Positions 26,216 to 33,648 of a DNA stretch of 64,000 bases are shown here, piece after piece. Positions within the stretch are counted from its first letter, which is position 1. The number at the start of each line of letters is the position of its first letter. Made by a program: the position numbers and the translations under genes. The stretch is taken from the NCBI RefSeq assembly GCF_010550675.1, contig NZ_JAAGOA010000005.1, positions 107,514 to 171,513 of the forward strand. Direction: 5' to 3'. The notes under the pieces are model-generated. The model did not search any database, was not told the DNA's origin, and saw nothing but the letters and a program-made list of their open reading frames with translations. The stretch is from Phytoactinopolyspora halotolerans (GTDB lineage: Bacteria > Actinomycetota > Actinomycetes > Jiangellales > Jiangellaceae).

Positions 26216-26291
26216 GCGGCTAGAAGTCCCGCAGCCCGGCACACGGCACCGCTAGGCGGCCAGAACTCCCACAAGCGGACACACGACACCA
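26216..26291. repeat. Diverged direct repeat, 40-bp period
   Basis: Two imperfect copies start at 26216 (GCGGCTAGAAGTCCC) and 26256 (GCGGCCAGAACTCCC) and continue into related ACACGGCACC / ACACGACACC ends. The core CGGCTAGAAGTC differs by one base from CGGCTGGAAGTC in the 41-bp tandem array at 38581-38680 (opposite strand), so both may belong to one repeat family. Confidence 0.5.
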
Positions 26292-26523
26292 CCGGCCATA
26301 CCCTGGCCCACGGGCTTGGAGTTCGCATGCCCGTCGATTCACGTGAGATGACACGCGTGGCTACTACCCCAACGGACCGGCTCCGCGCTCAGGGACCGGC
26401 CGGATACGCCGGTAGGTAGGCCGCCCGCGAACATGTCCGCCGTACGGCTACGGAGGCAGACAGAGCCTGAAGTCGCAAGCACGATCAGATGTGATCGACG
26501 CCGCCAACGGCGCCGCAACGACA

Positions 26524-26557
26524 ACCTGGGCGCCCGCATTTGCGCGAACGCCCAGGT
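26524..26557 (-). terminator. Terminator-like hairpin after tRNA-Tyr
   Basis: On the minus strand, 9-bp arms ACCTGGGCG and CGCCCAGGT enclose a 16-base loop that can pair further, starting 7 bases beyond the tRNA 3' end. TTGTCGTTG follows, a weak T-rich tail. Confidence 0.55.
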
Positions 26558-26563
26558 CAAAGG

Positions 26564-26648
26564 TGGTGGCAGGTGTAGGATTCGAACCTACGAAGGCTGT
26601 GCCGGCTGATTTACAGTCAGCTCCCTTTGGCCGCTCGGGCAACCTGCC
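26564..26648 (-). tRNA. tRNA-Tyr (GTA anticodon), CCA encoded
   Basis: A class II tRNA on the minus strand starting GGCAGGTTGCCCGAGCGGCC. The acceptor stem pairs with ACCTGCC, the anticodon loop is CTGTAAA with anticodon GTA, there is a long variable arm, the T arm is AGGTTCGAATCCT, and the 3' end is ACCA. It is the only tRNA of the four here with an encoded CCA. Confidence 0.96.
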
Positions 26649-26806
26649 GTAGCCGGGGTTGAACCCGGACCGATGAGAGAATACCCCATAACCTGAGAGG
26701 GTCAGCAACCCGGATCCGACGTATCCCGGGTACCGCTGGTCTGTCCGGCCGCTTACGCCGGGCGGCGACCCCCGATTGACCAGCATGAAGTGTGGAGGAG
26801 CGACAC

Positions 26807-27301
26807 GTGGCAAGCGAGTCTTCGTTCGATGTGGTCAGCAAGGTCGACCGGCAGGAGGTGGACAACGCCCTCAACCAGGCGGTCAAGGAGATCTCGCAGC
26901 GATTCGACTTCCGCGGCACGGACGCGGCGATCAGGTGGTCCGGCGAGCTCGGCATCGAGATGGAGGCGAGCGCAGAGGACCGGGTCCGTGCGGTGCTCGA
27001 CGTCTTCCAGGACAAGCTGGTCAAGCGGAAGGTCTCGCTGAAGGCATTGGACGCCGGTGACCCCAGGCCGTCGGGCAAGCTGTTCAAGATCTCCGCGACG
27101 CTGCAGGACGGGCTCACCCAGGAGCAGGCCAAGAAGATCACCAAGGTGATCCGCGATGAAGGCCCGAAGGGTGTCAAGGCCCAGGTTCAGGGCGACGAGG
27201 TCCGGGTCTCCTCGAAGAAGAAGGACGATCTTCAGGAGGTCATGGCCATCCTCAAGGATCAGGATTTCGACTTCGCGCTCCAGTTCACCAACCGCCGCTA
27301 G
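26807..27301 (+). CDS. yajQ: YajQ family nucleotide-binding protein
   Basis: A 164-residue UPF0234/YajQ protein built of two small RRM-like domains. Family members bind RNA or nucleotides, and some bind cyclic-di-GMP. The N-terminus [20 protein letters not shown] and the central [21 protein letters not shown] are characteristic. The GTG is chosen because GGAGGAG lies 6 bases upstream; an earlier GTG at 26792 overlaps that site. It is convergent with the protease gene, with a 23-bp-arm palindrome between the two stops. Confidence 0.93.
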   Translation: MASESSFDVVSKVDRQEVDNALNQAVKEISQRFDFRGTDAAIRWSGELGIEMEASAEDRVRAVLDVFQDKLVKRKVSLKALDAGDPRPSGKLFKISATLQDGLTQEQAKKITKVIRDEGPKGVKAQVQGDEVRVSSKKKDDLQEVMAILKDQDFDFALQFTNRR

Positions 27302-27304
27302 CCA

Positions 27305-27359
27305 CCATGATCATGAACAGTAACCGTTCGCATAGCACGGTTACTGTTCATGATCATGG
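27305..27359. repeat. Palindromic repeat, copy 2, between convergent genes
   Basis: Perfect 23-bp inverted arms (27305-27327 and 27337-27359) around the 9-base loop TCGCATAGC. It fills the 65-base gap between the converging yajQ and htpX-like stops, so it can act as a bidirectional terminator hairpin. Related copy at 4232-4280. Confidence 0.85.
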
Positions 27360-27366
27360 CGGAGGG

Positions 27367-28176
27367 CTAGCGGCGGTAGCCGGCCAGCCCTTCCAGCCGC
27401 GCCACGCGCTCGGCGGTGGACGGGTGCGATCGGAACAGCCGCCACACGCCATGGGTTCCGAGCGGGCTACCGATCATCAAATGGCTGATCGCGACGACGC
27501 CCGGCTCCGGCGGCAGCACCAGCTCTCGCCGGGCGGCGTCCAGCGTGCGCAAGGCGCTGGCCAGCGCGAGCGGATCCCCGGTGAGCCGGGCGGCCTCCTG
27601 ATCCGCGTCGAACTCCCGGGACCGCCCGACTATCGGCCGCATGAGGTACACCACCACGATCCCCAGCACCGGGATCACCATGGCCGCCCGCGCAAGCAGA
27701 CTGATGATCGAACCGGGCAACGTATCCAGATACCGGATGTGCGCCAGCTCGTGGGCGAGCACGGCGCGGAGCTCGCGCTCGTCCAAGGCGTCCAGCGCCC
27801 CTTCGGTCACGCAGATCACCGCCCGGCTCGGCCCATACCCTGTCGCCAGCGCGTTCGCCGCCCGGGTGGGGCTGACGTAGAGCCTCGGCATCGGAACTCG
27901 CGCCCGCGTCGTCAGTTCGCGGACCAGCCGGCACAGCTCCGGCTGCTCCGCCTCGCCGACCGGGTAGGCGCGCATGGCTCGAACGGCCACCGTCCCGGCC
28001 CGGGCGCATACGTAGACGATCAGCACCGCCACCAGGACGGCGCCAAGCCAAAAGCCCACAGGTCCTAGGCGAGACGCGACGAACAGCACCAAGAGTCCCA
28101 GGACAACGAGAAAAACGAGAGTCCTGAGGATGTTCTTCCGCGCACGCGGACCATGCACGCTGAGCATGCTACGCAC
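27367..28176 (-). CDS. HtpX-like M48 zinc metalloprotease
   Basis: A 269-residue membrane protease. Two membrane helices occupy residues 17-36 and 41-60. The zinc motif HELAH is at 142-146, a further hydrophobic stretch lies at 155-180, and the REFDAD motif near 188 supplies the third ligand. This is the M48 layout of HtpX, which degrades damaged membrane proteins. The size is typical. The GTG chosen is the longest option; an ATG three codons later (MLSVHGPRARKN) is equally possible and neither has a clear ribosome binding site. Confidence 0.87.
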   Translation of the reverse strand: MRSMLSVHGPRARKNILRTLVFLVVLGLLVLFVASRLGPVGFWLGAVLVAVLIVYVCARAGTVAVRAMRAYPVGEAEQPELCRLVRELTTRARVPMPRLYVSPTRAANALATGYGPSRAVICVTEGALDALDERELRAVLAHELAHIRYLDTLPGSIISLLARAAMVIPVLGIVVVYLMRPIVGRSREFDADQEAARLTGDPLALASALRTLDAARRELVLPPEPGVVAISHLMIGSPLGTHGVWRLFRSHPSTAERVARLEGLAGYRR

Positions 28177-28405
28177 ACAGGGCGAACGTCCAGATGATGC
28201 GGGAGGTTCCGGGCGGAATAATCCCCTGTCCTCTCACGCTGTGGACGAATGGGTCAACGAGTAAGGGTTGTCTTAGCATAAGTAGAGAGCACTAGCCGCT
28301 AAGGAGCCGGGTGCCGGTGGGGCCAACGCAGGACGTCCCTATCCGCGCGGCTTCTGAGTGCGCCCCCGATACCGGGCGCCATCACCCAGGAGGCATCGAC
28401 ACGCC

Positions 28406-30262
28406 GTGACGGCGAAACAGGTCCGCGAACTCGATCGCGTGGTGATCCGGTTCGCCGGCGACTCCGGTGACGGCATGCAGCTCACAGGTGACAGATTCAC
28501 CGCGGAAACGGCCTCCTTCGGCAACGATCTCTCCACCCTGCCGAACTTCCCGGCCGAGATCCGCGCCCCAGCGGGGACGCTCCCAGGGGTCTCGAGCTTC
28601 CAGCTGCACTTCGCCGACCATGACATTCTCACGCCGGGCGACGCACCAGACGTGCTGGTCGCGATGAACCCCGCCGCGCTCAAGGCCAACCTGCCTGACG
28701 TCCCCAAGGGCGCCATTCTGATCGTGGACACGGCGGAGTTCACGCCACGTGCCCTGAAGAAGGTGGGTTACGCCACCAGCCCCCTCGACGACGGTTCGCT
28801 GAACTCGTATCAGGTGCACGCCCTCGATTTGACCGGCATGACCATGACGGCCCTGGAGCCGTTCGGTCTCAGCCGCAAAGAGGCGTCCCGGTCGAAGAAC
28901 ATGTTCGCCTTGGGCTTGCTCTCTTGGATGTACGGACGATCGATCGACGGCACGGTCCGATTCCTGCAGAGCAAGTTCGCCACCAAGGCCGATATCCGGG
29001 ACGCGAACATCACCGCGGTGAAGGCCGGCTGGAACTACGGTGAGACCACCGAGGACTTCGCAGTCTCGTACGAGGTCAAGCCCGCACCGATGCCGTCCGG
29101 CCGGTACCGCAACATCACCGGTAACCTCGCGCTCAGCTACGGCTTGGTCGCGGCCGCCAAGCAGTCCGGCATGCCGCTGTTCCTCGGGTCCTACCCGATC
29201 ACCCCGGCATCCGACATCTTGCACGAGATCTCCAAGCACAAGCGGTTCGGTGTCCGCACGTTCCAGGCCGAGGACGAGATCGCGGGTGTGGGCGCGGCGC
29301 TCGGTGCCTCGTTCGGTGGCTCGCTCGGTGTCACCACCACATCCGGCCCGGGCGTGGCGCTGAAGTCGGAGACCGTCGGGCTTGCCGTATCGCTGGAGCT
29401 GCCGCTGATCATCGTCGACGTACAGCGTGGCGGCCCGTCCACCGGGCTGCCGACCAAGACCGAACAGGCTGATCTGCTGCAGGCGATGTACGGCCGGAAC
29501 GGTGAGGCGCCGGTACCGATCATCGCTCCGGCGTCCCCGGCCGACTGCTTCGATGCGGCGCTGGAGGCCGCCCGGATCGCCGTCACCTATCGCACGCCCG
29601 TGTTCCTGCTCTCCGACGGCTATCTCGCGAACGGGTCCGAGCCCTGGGCGATCCCCGACGTCGAGTCGCTGCCGACGATCGAGCCGGATTTCGCCACCGA
29701 GAAGAACCACGGCAGCGGCGACGACGCCGAGTTCTGGCCGTACATCCGTGATCCGCAGACGCTGGCCCGCGCCTGGGCGGTGCCCGGTACCGCGGGCCTG
29801 GAGCACCGGATCGGCGGGCTGGAGAAGGCCGACGGCAGCGGGAACATCTCCTACGACCCGACCAACCATGACTACATGGTCCGGACCCGTCAGGCGAAAG
29901 TCGACGGCATCGAGGTGCCCGACCTGGAGGTGGACGATCCCAGCGGCGACGCCCGGCTCCTGGTACTGGGCTGGGGTTCCACCTACGGTCCCATCGGCGC
30001 CGCCGTCCGCCGCGCGCGGAGCGCCGGGCACGCGGTGGCGCAGGCACACCTGCGCTATCTGAACCCGCTGCCTGCCAACACCGGCGACGTGCTGCGCCGC
30101 TATGAGCGAGTGCTGCTGCCCGAGATGAACCTCGGACAGCTGGCGATGCTGCTGCGGGCCCGCTACCTGGTCGACGTCATCGGCCACAACCAGGTCCGCG
30201 GGCTCCCGTTCAAGGCAGAAGAACTGGCCGAGGTCATCATGAAGGAAGACGATCAGCTGTGA
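28406..30262 (+). CDS. korA: 2-oxoacid:ferredoxin oxidoreductase, alpha (fused gamma-alpha) subunit
   Basis: A 618-residue subunit of KOR, which decarboxylates 2-oxoglutarate (or a related 2-oxoacid) to the CoA thioester and reduces ferredoxin. The N-terminal gamma domain begins RVVIRFAGDSGDGMQLTGD. The pyrimidine-binding domain follows from about residue 230, with GSYPITPASDILHE and QAEDEIAGVGAALGAS, and the C-terminal part contains LLVLGWGSTYGPIGAAV. The GTG start (VTAKQVRELD) is 13 bases after an AGGAGG site, somewhat long. It overlaps korB by four bases (GTGA). No ferredoxin gene is adjacent. Confidence 0.93.
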   Translation: MTAKQVRELDRVVIRFAGDSGDGMQLTGDRFTAETASFGNDLSTLPNFPAEIRAPAGTLPGVSSFQLHFADHDILTPGDAPDVLVAMNPAALKANLPDVPKGAILIVDTAEFTPRALKKVGYATSPLDDGSLNSYQVHALDLTGMTMTALEPFGLSRKEASRSKNMFALGLLSWMYGRSIDGTVRFLQSKFATKADIRDANITAVKAGWNYGETTEDFAVSYEVKPAPMPSGRYRNITGNLALSYGLVAAAKQSGMPLFLGSYPITPASDILHEISKHKRFGVRTFQAEDEIAGVGAALGASFGGSLGVTTTSGPGVALKSETVGLAVSLELPLIIVDVQRGGPSTGLPTKTEQADLLQAMYGRNGEAPVPIIAPASPADCFDAALEAARIAVTYRTPVFLLSDGYLANGSEPWAIPDVESLPTIEPDFATEKNHGSGDDAEFWPYIRDPQTLARAWAVPGTAGLEHRIGGLEKADGSGNISYDPTNHDYMVRTRQAKVDGIEVPDLEVDDPSGDARLLVLGWGSTYGPIGAAVRRARSAGHAVAQAHLRYLNPLPANTGDVLRRYERVLLPEMNLGQLAMLLRARYLVDVIGHNQVRGLPFKAEELAEVIMKEDDQL

Positions 30263-31314
30263 CCGCAACCGATCTGGGTATGCCTGGCCTGGCCGGGGTG
30301 CCGACCACCGACGTCGCGCAGAACAAGAAGGACTTCACCAGTGACCAGGAAGTGCGCTGGTGCCCCGGCTGCGGCGACTACGCCGTCTTGGCGTCGGTGC
30401 AGGGATTCCTGCCCGAACTCGGGCTGAAGCGGGAGAACATCGTCTTCGTCTCCGGCATCGGCTGCTCGTCCCGGTTCCCGTACTACATGGACACGTTCGG
30501 GATGCACTCCATCCACGGGCGGGCACCCGCGATCGCGACCGGACTCGCCACCTCCCGGCCGGATCTCTCGGTCTGGGTGGTGACGGGCGACGGCGATGCG
30601 CTCTCCATCGGCGGCAACCACCTGATCCACGTGTTGCGGCGCAACGTCAACATGACGATCCTGCTGTTCAACAACCGGATCTATGGCCTCACGAAGGGCC
30701 AGTACTCGCCGACCAGCGAGCAGGGCAAGATCACCAAGTCGACCCCCATGGGTTCGCTCGATGCCCCGTTCAACCCGGTCTCGTTGGCGCTCGGAGCGGA
30801 GGCGACGTTCGTCGCCCGGACCATCGACTCCGACCGGGCCCATCTGACCTCGGTGCTGCGCGCGGCGGCCGCGCACCGCGGAACATCGCTGGTGGAGATC
30901 TACCAGAACTGCAACATCTTCAACGACGGCGCATTCGAGATCCTGAAGAACCGCGACACTCGCGACGAGGTGATGATCCGGCTGGAGCACGGGGAGCCGG
31001 TCCGGTTCGGTGCCAACAACGAGCACGGGATCCGGCGCAACCCGGCGACATCCGGCCTGGAGATCTGCTCCGGCGACGACCCGAACGTGATCGTGCACGA
31101 TGCTCAGGCCGCCGACCCGAGCCGCGCGTTCGCGCTCTCCCGCCTCGCCGACCCCGGCACGCTGGCGCGCACCCCGATCGGCATCTTCCGGCAGGTCGAG
31201 CGACCCACCTACGGCGATCTGGTGAACGAACAGGTCGACCAGGCGGTCGACAACCAGGGAGCCGGTGACCTGGCCGCGCTGATCACGGGCAACGACACCT
31301 GGACCGTGGAGTAA
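30259..31314 (+). CDS. korB: 2-oxoacid:ferredoxin oxidoreductase, beta subunit
   Basis: A 351-residue thiamine-diphosphate and 4Fe-4S subunit of KOR. WCPGCGDYAVL near residue 34 gives two cluster cysteines, GIGCSSRFPYY a third, and a Cys in YQNCNIFND probably the fourth. The ThDP motif is GDGDALSIGGNHLIH followed by NNRIYGLTKGQYSPTS. Starts with GTG inside the korA stop, implying 1:1 coupled translation. In mycobacteria this enzyme supports an alternative oxidative TCA step; the same is inferred here. Confidence 0.94.
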   Translation: MTATDLGMPGLAGVPTTDVAQNKKDFTSDQEVRWCPGCGDYAVLASVQGFLPELGLKRENIVFVSGIGCSSRFPYYMDTFGMHSIHGRAPAIATGLATSRPDLSVWVVTGDGDALSIGGNHLIHVLRRNVNMTILLFNNRIYGLTKGQYSPTSEQGKITKSTPMGSLDAPFNPVSLALGAEATFVARTIDSDRAHLTSVLRAAAAHRGTSLVEIYQNCNIFNDGAFEILKNRDTRDEVMIRLEHGEPVRFGANNEHGIRRNPATSGLEICSGDDPNVIVHDAQAADPSRAFALSRLADPGTLARTPIGIFRQVERPTYGDLVNEQVDQAVDNQGAGDLAALITGNDTWTVE

Positions 31315-31426
31315 CGCTCCCTCCACGATGGCGCGACCGGTTCGCTTAAGGCGCGGATGCCGGCTGCGACGTCACAGCCGACGTCGTCGTCCTTCTGTGC
31401 AGCGCAGGTGTGTAGAGTACGTGTCC

Positions 31427-31723
31427 ATGTGCATGGGGTGCTACACGGCGGCTGAGGCAGCCGTGGTTCAGGGGGCTACGGGGGTCATGCTGCTACGAGG
31501 CGGTGCGACCCGGCTGATGGAGCGGTTGACCGGCCGCGACCCGTTCGAACGACGCTACGCGGCTCATCGTGCGAATGCGGAGTTCCTCGCGGGAATGGGG
31601 CTGGACCCGGATCGGGTGCTCGGACCGCCGCCGGAGCGTACGCTCGCCCCGGCCACCGTCACCGATCCCGTCGGCGCACGCACCGCGGTCACCGGTCTGG
31701 CCACCGCCCAGGCCGTTGTCTAA
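31427..31723 (+). CDS. Small protein with MCMGC N-terminus, unknown
   Basis: A 98-residue protein I do not recognise. It begins MCMGCYTAAEAAVVQGATG, with two Cys spaced CxxC at the very N-terminus, then a moderately hydrophobic helix, an Arg-rich amphipathic part (RLMERLTGRDPFERRYAAHR) and a Pro/Ala-rich tail. The CMGC pair could bind metal or be modified; this is inference. Earlier in-frame codons are Arg-rich and unsupported. Its stop overlaps the TTG start proposed for the next gene, and the three following frames look translationally linked. Confidence 0.5.
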   Translation: MCMGCYTAAEAAVVQGATGVMLLRGGATRLMERLTGRDPFERRYAAHRANAEFLAGMGLDPDRVLGPPPERTLAPATVTDPVGARTAVTGLATAQAVV

Positions 31724-31934
31724 CGCGTCTGAGGCGACGCCCGCCCCGCAGGTACGGATCCCCGTCGGCTGGTACGTCGCGGCGTTGGCGCTGTATCTAG
31801 TCATCGCCTACTTCACCAAGACCGTGCTGCTCAACTGGGTCATGGGGCCGCTGTTCTTGCTGCTGACGCTCTATCTCGTCCCGACGGCGGCGGCCGTCGT
31901 GCGACGCAGGTTGACCGCGAGGTCGCGACCGTGA
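31716..31934 (+). CDS. Small two-helix membrane protein
   Basis: A 72-residue frame with a TTG start overlapping the previous stop. The protein has two hydrophobic segments (about 20-38, GWYVAALALYLVIAYF region, and 42-60, VMGPLFLLLTLYLV region) and an Arg-rich end. It has no recognisable domain. Its stop overlaps the GTG start of the next gene by four bases (GTGA), the strongest evidence that it is real. Start uncertain, since no in-frame ATG has a site. Confidence 0.5.
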   Translation: MSNASEATPAPQVRIPVGWYVAALALYLVIAYFTKTVLLNWVMGPLFLLLTLYLVPTAAAVVRRRLTARSRP

Positions 31935-32857
31935 GCTGGGCGGCGCACGAGTTCGAGCTGTATTTCATCCAGAAACACGTCGGCGCCAAGGCGTCCTTTC
32001 TGGCCGTCGTCGTCGGCACCCAGCTGCCGGACGCGTTCACCAAGACGTTCGTCTACGCCGCCGACGATCCGGCCGCCTTCCACCGTGGCTGGCCCGGCGT
32101 CGGCTTCTCTCATTCGCTGCTGTTCGGCGTCCTGTTCGCCGCCGTCGTGCTCGCCATCACCAAGAGCCGGGCATGGGCGCTCGGCCTGTTGATCGGGCAA
32201 TGGGCCCACGTCCTCACCGACTTCGCCGATACCGCCGGCGTGATGTTGTTCTTCCCGTTCTCCACCGAGCCGGTGACGATCAGCATGTGGAAGCACGCCG
32301 CGGTGGAAGGCCGATATGGCGACGCGGCCGCCTATTACAGCAGTCTGGGCGGGGTATGGGATTTCTTCTGGCTGCTCGTCACGGTGGTCTTCGCGTGGCG
32401 CACCCTCACACCCGCGTACTTCCGCGAGGTGGTGGTTCCCGCCGACCCCCGGGTGTGGGGGTGGTTGCACCGCACGTTCCGGCTGCCCGAGCGCGGCCTG
32501 CTGCTGCTCTACCAGGGCCTGATGTTCTACGGTGTCGGCCGGATGATCTCGTGGTTCCTCTACGCCAGGTTCGACGCACAGACGCCGTTCCAACCGCAAT
32601 GGGGCGGTCCCGCCTACATCGAGGGGAACGACATCTCCGACTCAGGCTGGGTCGAGGTGCTCGTCCGGACCGGTATCGGCGCCGCGTTGTTCGTCGCCTT
32701 CATGTGGCTGTGCTGGCGGGCCTTCGGCCGACGGCTGTGGGAACGCGGCTACGACGTACCCGCCGCCGTCCGGGGACCGGGCCTGCACGCCATCTTCGAC
32801 CTGCCGTCGTCACAGCGCCGGAAGGCCTCTGCCGACGCCACCGTCAGCGGAGGCTGA
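31931..32857 (+). CDS. YdjM-like membrane-bound metal-dependent hydrolase
   Basis: A 308-residue membrane protein of the YdjM/DUF457 type. Histidine motifs expected for metal binding are GFSHSLLFG near residue 58 and WAHVLTDFAD near 95. Hydrophobic segments occur at about 62-82, 86-100, 140-160, 190-215 and 240-260. The family is called a metal-dependent hydrolase, but its substrate is unknown. The gene begins at GTG overlapping the small two-helix gene, and its end overlaps the convergent phosphatase-fold gene by 14 bases. Confidence 0.8.
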   Translation: MSWAAHEFELYFIQKHVGAKASFLAVVVGTQLPDAFTKTFVYAADDPAAFHRGWPGVGFSHSLLFGVLFAAVVLAITKSRAWALGLLIGQWAHVLTDFADTAGVMLFFPFSTEPVTISMWKHAAVEGRYGDAAAYYSSLGGVWDFFWLLVTVVFAWRTLTPAYFREVVVPADPRVWGWLHRTFRLPERGLLLLYQGLMFYGVGRMISWFLYARFDAQTPFQPQWGGPAYIEGNDISDSGWVEVLVRTGIGAALFVAFMWLCWRAFGRRLWERGYDVPAAVRGPGLHAIFDLPSSQRRKASADATVSGG

Positions 32858-33587
32858 GTGTCGCTCGCACCGGCCAGTGGTCGGACGGCAGCCGGCGCCC
32901 GTGCCGCTCTCGCACCACGGCGGCCTGCTCCGGGATCCAATGCGGGCTGGCGAAGATGTGATCGATCTGCCGCCCGTCCGCTGCTCCGGTGAAGTTGTGG
33001 CTGGTTCCTCCGGAGACCTCGATGTGCTGGAATCCGGCGTCGAGCAACGGGGCGAACACGGCCGAATCCGCGGCATCGGCGTTGAGATCACCGAGCACGA
33101 CGGTCGGCACCGACTGGTCCAGCCAGCCCGCGAGCTGCTCGATGCCGGCCACCCGATTGGCGACGACGTGCTCGTCCAGGTGGGTGTTGGCCACGTCGAA
33201 CACCGCCCCGGTGCGCTGGTCCCAGCAGCGGGCGAGCGTCGTGATCCGTGGGAACGACGCACCGGGAAGCCGAGTCCCGGGCAGATGCGGAGTCCAGCCG
33301 AACCACCGTGTCTCGTGCCGGGTCACCGTGAGCCGGTCCCCGTGCACCGCGATTGGACACTGCTCGCCGCGGTACCCTCCGCTGCGCCCCTGGCCGAACC
33401 AGCGCAGCTCAGGCATCCGCCGGGACAGATAGCGACGCTGGAACTCGAACACCTCCTGCAGGCCCACCACATCCGCGCCCAGGGCGGAAATGGTCGACAG
33501 GGTGGAGCTGCGCCGGAACGGCCATGAGTGCAGGCCATCGCGTCCCCAGCCGTTCCGGATGTTGAACGTCGCAAAAGTCAGAGCCAT
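32844..33587 (-). CDS. Endonuclease/exonuclease/phosphatase family protein
   Basis: A 247-residue protein with the complete EEP fold motif set: TFNIRNGWG near residue 6, VVGLQEVFEFQ (metal-binding Glu), VANTHLDEH, VLGDLNAD, RQIDHIF and the C-terminal PSDHWPV. Such enzymes hydrolyse phosphodiesters in DNA, RNA or lipid head groups; the specific substrate is unknown. No signal peptide. The ATG chosen has GGAGAG just upstream; the frame is open ten codons earlier. It sits 61 bases after the oxoprolinase gene on the same strand and overlaps the YdjM-like gene tail to tail. Confidence 0.88.
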   Translation of the reverse strand: MALTFATFNIRNGWGRDGLHSWPFRRSSTLSTISALGADVVGLQEVFEFQRRYLSRRMPELRWFGQGRSGGYRGEQCPIAVHGDRLTVTRHETRWFGWTPHLPGTRLPGASFPRITTLARCWDQRTGAVFDVANTHLDEHVVANRVAGIEQLAGWLDQSVPTVVLGDLNADAADSAVFAPLLDAGFQHIEVSGGTSHNFTGAADGRQIDHIFASPHWIPEQAAVVRERHGRRLPSDHWPVRATLSLR

Positions 33588-33648
33588 GTCTCTCCATTCC
33601 GCATCCCGCATCAGCACCGAACGTGGTGGGGTCGGTCACCCGTGGCGT

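Larger units (their letters stand above)
26040..26563. other. Intergenic region, lipoprotein to tRNA-Tyr
   Basis: A spacer of 524 bases with no supported gene; minus-strand open frames here lack ribosome binding sites and domain features. It contains a terminator-like hairpin after the lipoprotein gene, a diverged 40-bp-period direct repeat and a terminator-like hairpin after tRNA-Tyr, each listed separately. Confidence 0.55.

Noticed and set aside
26065..26560. Two minus-strand open frames near tRNA-Tyr
   Set aside because: They cross a terminator hairpin and a diverged repeat, and have no start signals or conserved features.
28382..30268. A 628-codon minus-strand frame opposite korA
   Set aside because: korA on the plus strand has full domain content and is coupled to korB; the antisense frame has no recognisable motif.
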